From Nitrospira sp. (GTDB lineage Bacteria > Nitrospirota > Nitrospiria > Nitrospirales > Nitrospiraceae), in contig JANYBU010000003.1 of assembly GCA_025360665.1 (NCBI GenBank), forward strand, positions 1 through 6,690: a stretch of DNA of 6,690 nt, read 5' to 3'. This document shows, one piece after another, positions 6,551 through 6,690 of the stretch (its first letter is position 1; every line of letters begins with the position of its first letter). The notes below the pieces were generated by a model that did no database searches, was not told the DNA's origin, and saw only the letters and a list, made by a program, of their open reading frames with translations. A program made the translations under genes and the position numbers.

Positions 6551-6690
6551 AGAAGTGGCCCCATTCGTTTGAACAGCCGGCCGAGTTTTGTAAGTGGCGT
6601 CTCTGCTGATGCTCACGCTGCCAGTTTACCCGTCGGCAGCATCACGGCATAGGCCTCATCAGGTGTTTGTTTGCCCAAGCTCGAATGCGG
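6551..6690 (-). mobile_element. Right-hand end of an IS3-family insertion sequence (continues past the window)
   Basis: The transposase C-terminus ends at 6613. The following 60 or so bases end in a terminus that reads AGAAGTGGCCCC on the plus strand from 6551, resembling the TGANNTGGCCCC-like ends of IS3-family elements. The other terminus and the target duplication are outside the window, so the boundary is approximate to a few bases. The element is in the same orientation as the glycan genes. Confidence 0.65.
6613..6690 (-). CDS. IS3-family transposase (OrfB, DDE type), last 25 codons
   Basis: The minus-strand frame entering from the window edge reads PHSSLGKQTPDEAYAVMLP and ends shortly after with TGA at 6613-6615. 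The H-S-S-L-G-x-x-T-P-x-E-A pattern is the typical C-terminal end of the rve integrase core in IS3-family OrfB transposases, just after the catalytic glutamate region. The catalytic DDE residues lie outside the window, so I cannot say whether the enzyme is intact. Only 25 residues are visible, but the motif is distinctive. Confidence 0.85.
   Translation of the reverse strand, partial: PHSSLGKQTPDEAYAVMLPTGKLAA

Overview
The window looks like part of a surface-glycan (exopolysaccharide, O-antigen or protein-glycan) locus from a Gram-negative-type bacterium of middling GC content. Nothing in it fixes the taxon. The 9-bp GGTTTATCT-type arrays and the general style of the proteins remind me of Nitrospira/Nitrospirota, but that is recollection and was not checked. 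Every gene I accept is on the minus strand, so transcription runs from high to low coordinates.

Layout in transcription order: (1) 6613-6690 is the C-terminal end of an IS3-family transposase, and the IS end lies at about 6551. (2) 5829-6473 is a SanA/YdcF-like (DUF218) membrane-anchored protein gene broken by two in-frame amber codons but otherwise in one frame. (3) 4642-5820 is a GT4 glycosyltransferase. (4) 4016-4651 is a PglC-type phosphoglycosyl transferase. (5) 3358-4008 is a PglD-type sugar acetyltransferase. (6) 2223-3353 is a PglE-type PLP aminotransferase. (7) 319-2226 is a PglF/WbpM-type membrane nucleotide-sugar 4,6-dehydratase. (8) 166-318 is an intercistronic region holding two facing arrays of 9-bp repeats that can fold into a very long hairpin in the minus-strand RNA. 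(9) 1-165 is the first 55 codons of an RmlA-like sugar-1-phosphate nucleotidyltransferase, cut by the window edge.

The five intact central genes are packed with overlaps or gaps of only a few bases and should form one operon. By family knowledge they give a coherent pathway. The dehydratase makes UDP-4-keto-6-deoxy-GlcNAc, the aminotransferase makes the 4-amino sugar, and the acetyltransferase makes UDP-N,N'-diacetylbacillosamine (or a close relative). The phosphoglycosyl transferase moves the phosphosugar onto undecaprenyl phosphate, and the GT4 enzyme probably adds the next sugar. The order GT4-PglC-PglD-PglE-PglF matches the Campylobacter pglA-C-D-E-F order, but no oligosaccharyltransferase (PglB) or flippase (PglK) is visible here.

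The two unusual points are the double-amber DUF218 gene just behind an IS element, and the strand-asymmetric inverted 9-bp repeat arrays between the dehydratase and nucleotidyltransferase genes. I see no RNA genes, CRISPR arrays or convincing intrinsic terminators. The only non-coding stretches are 166-318 and about 6474-6550.
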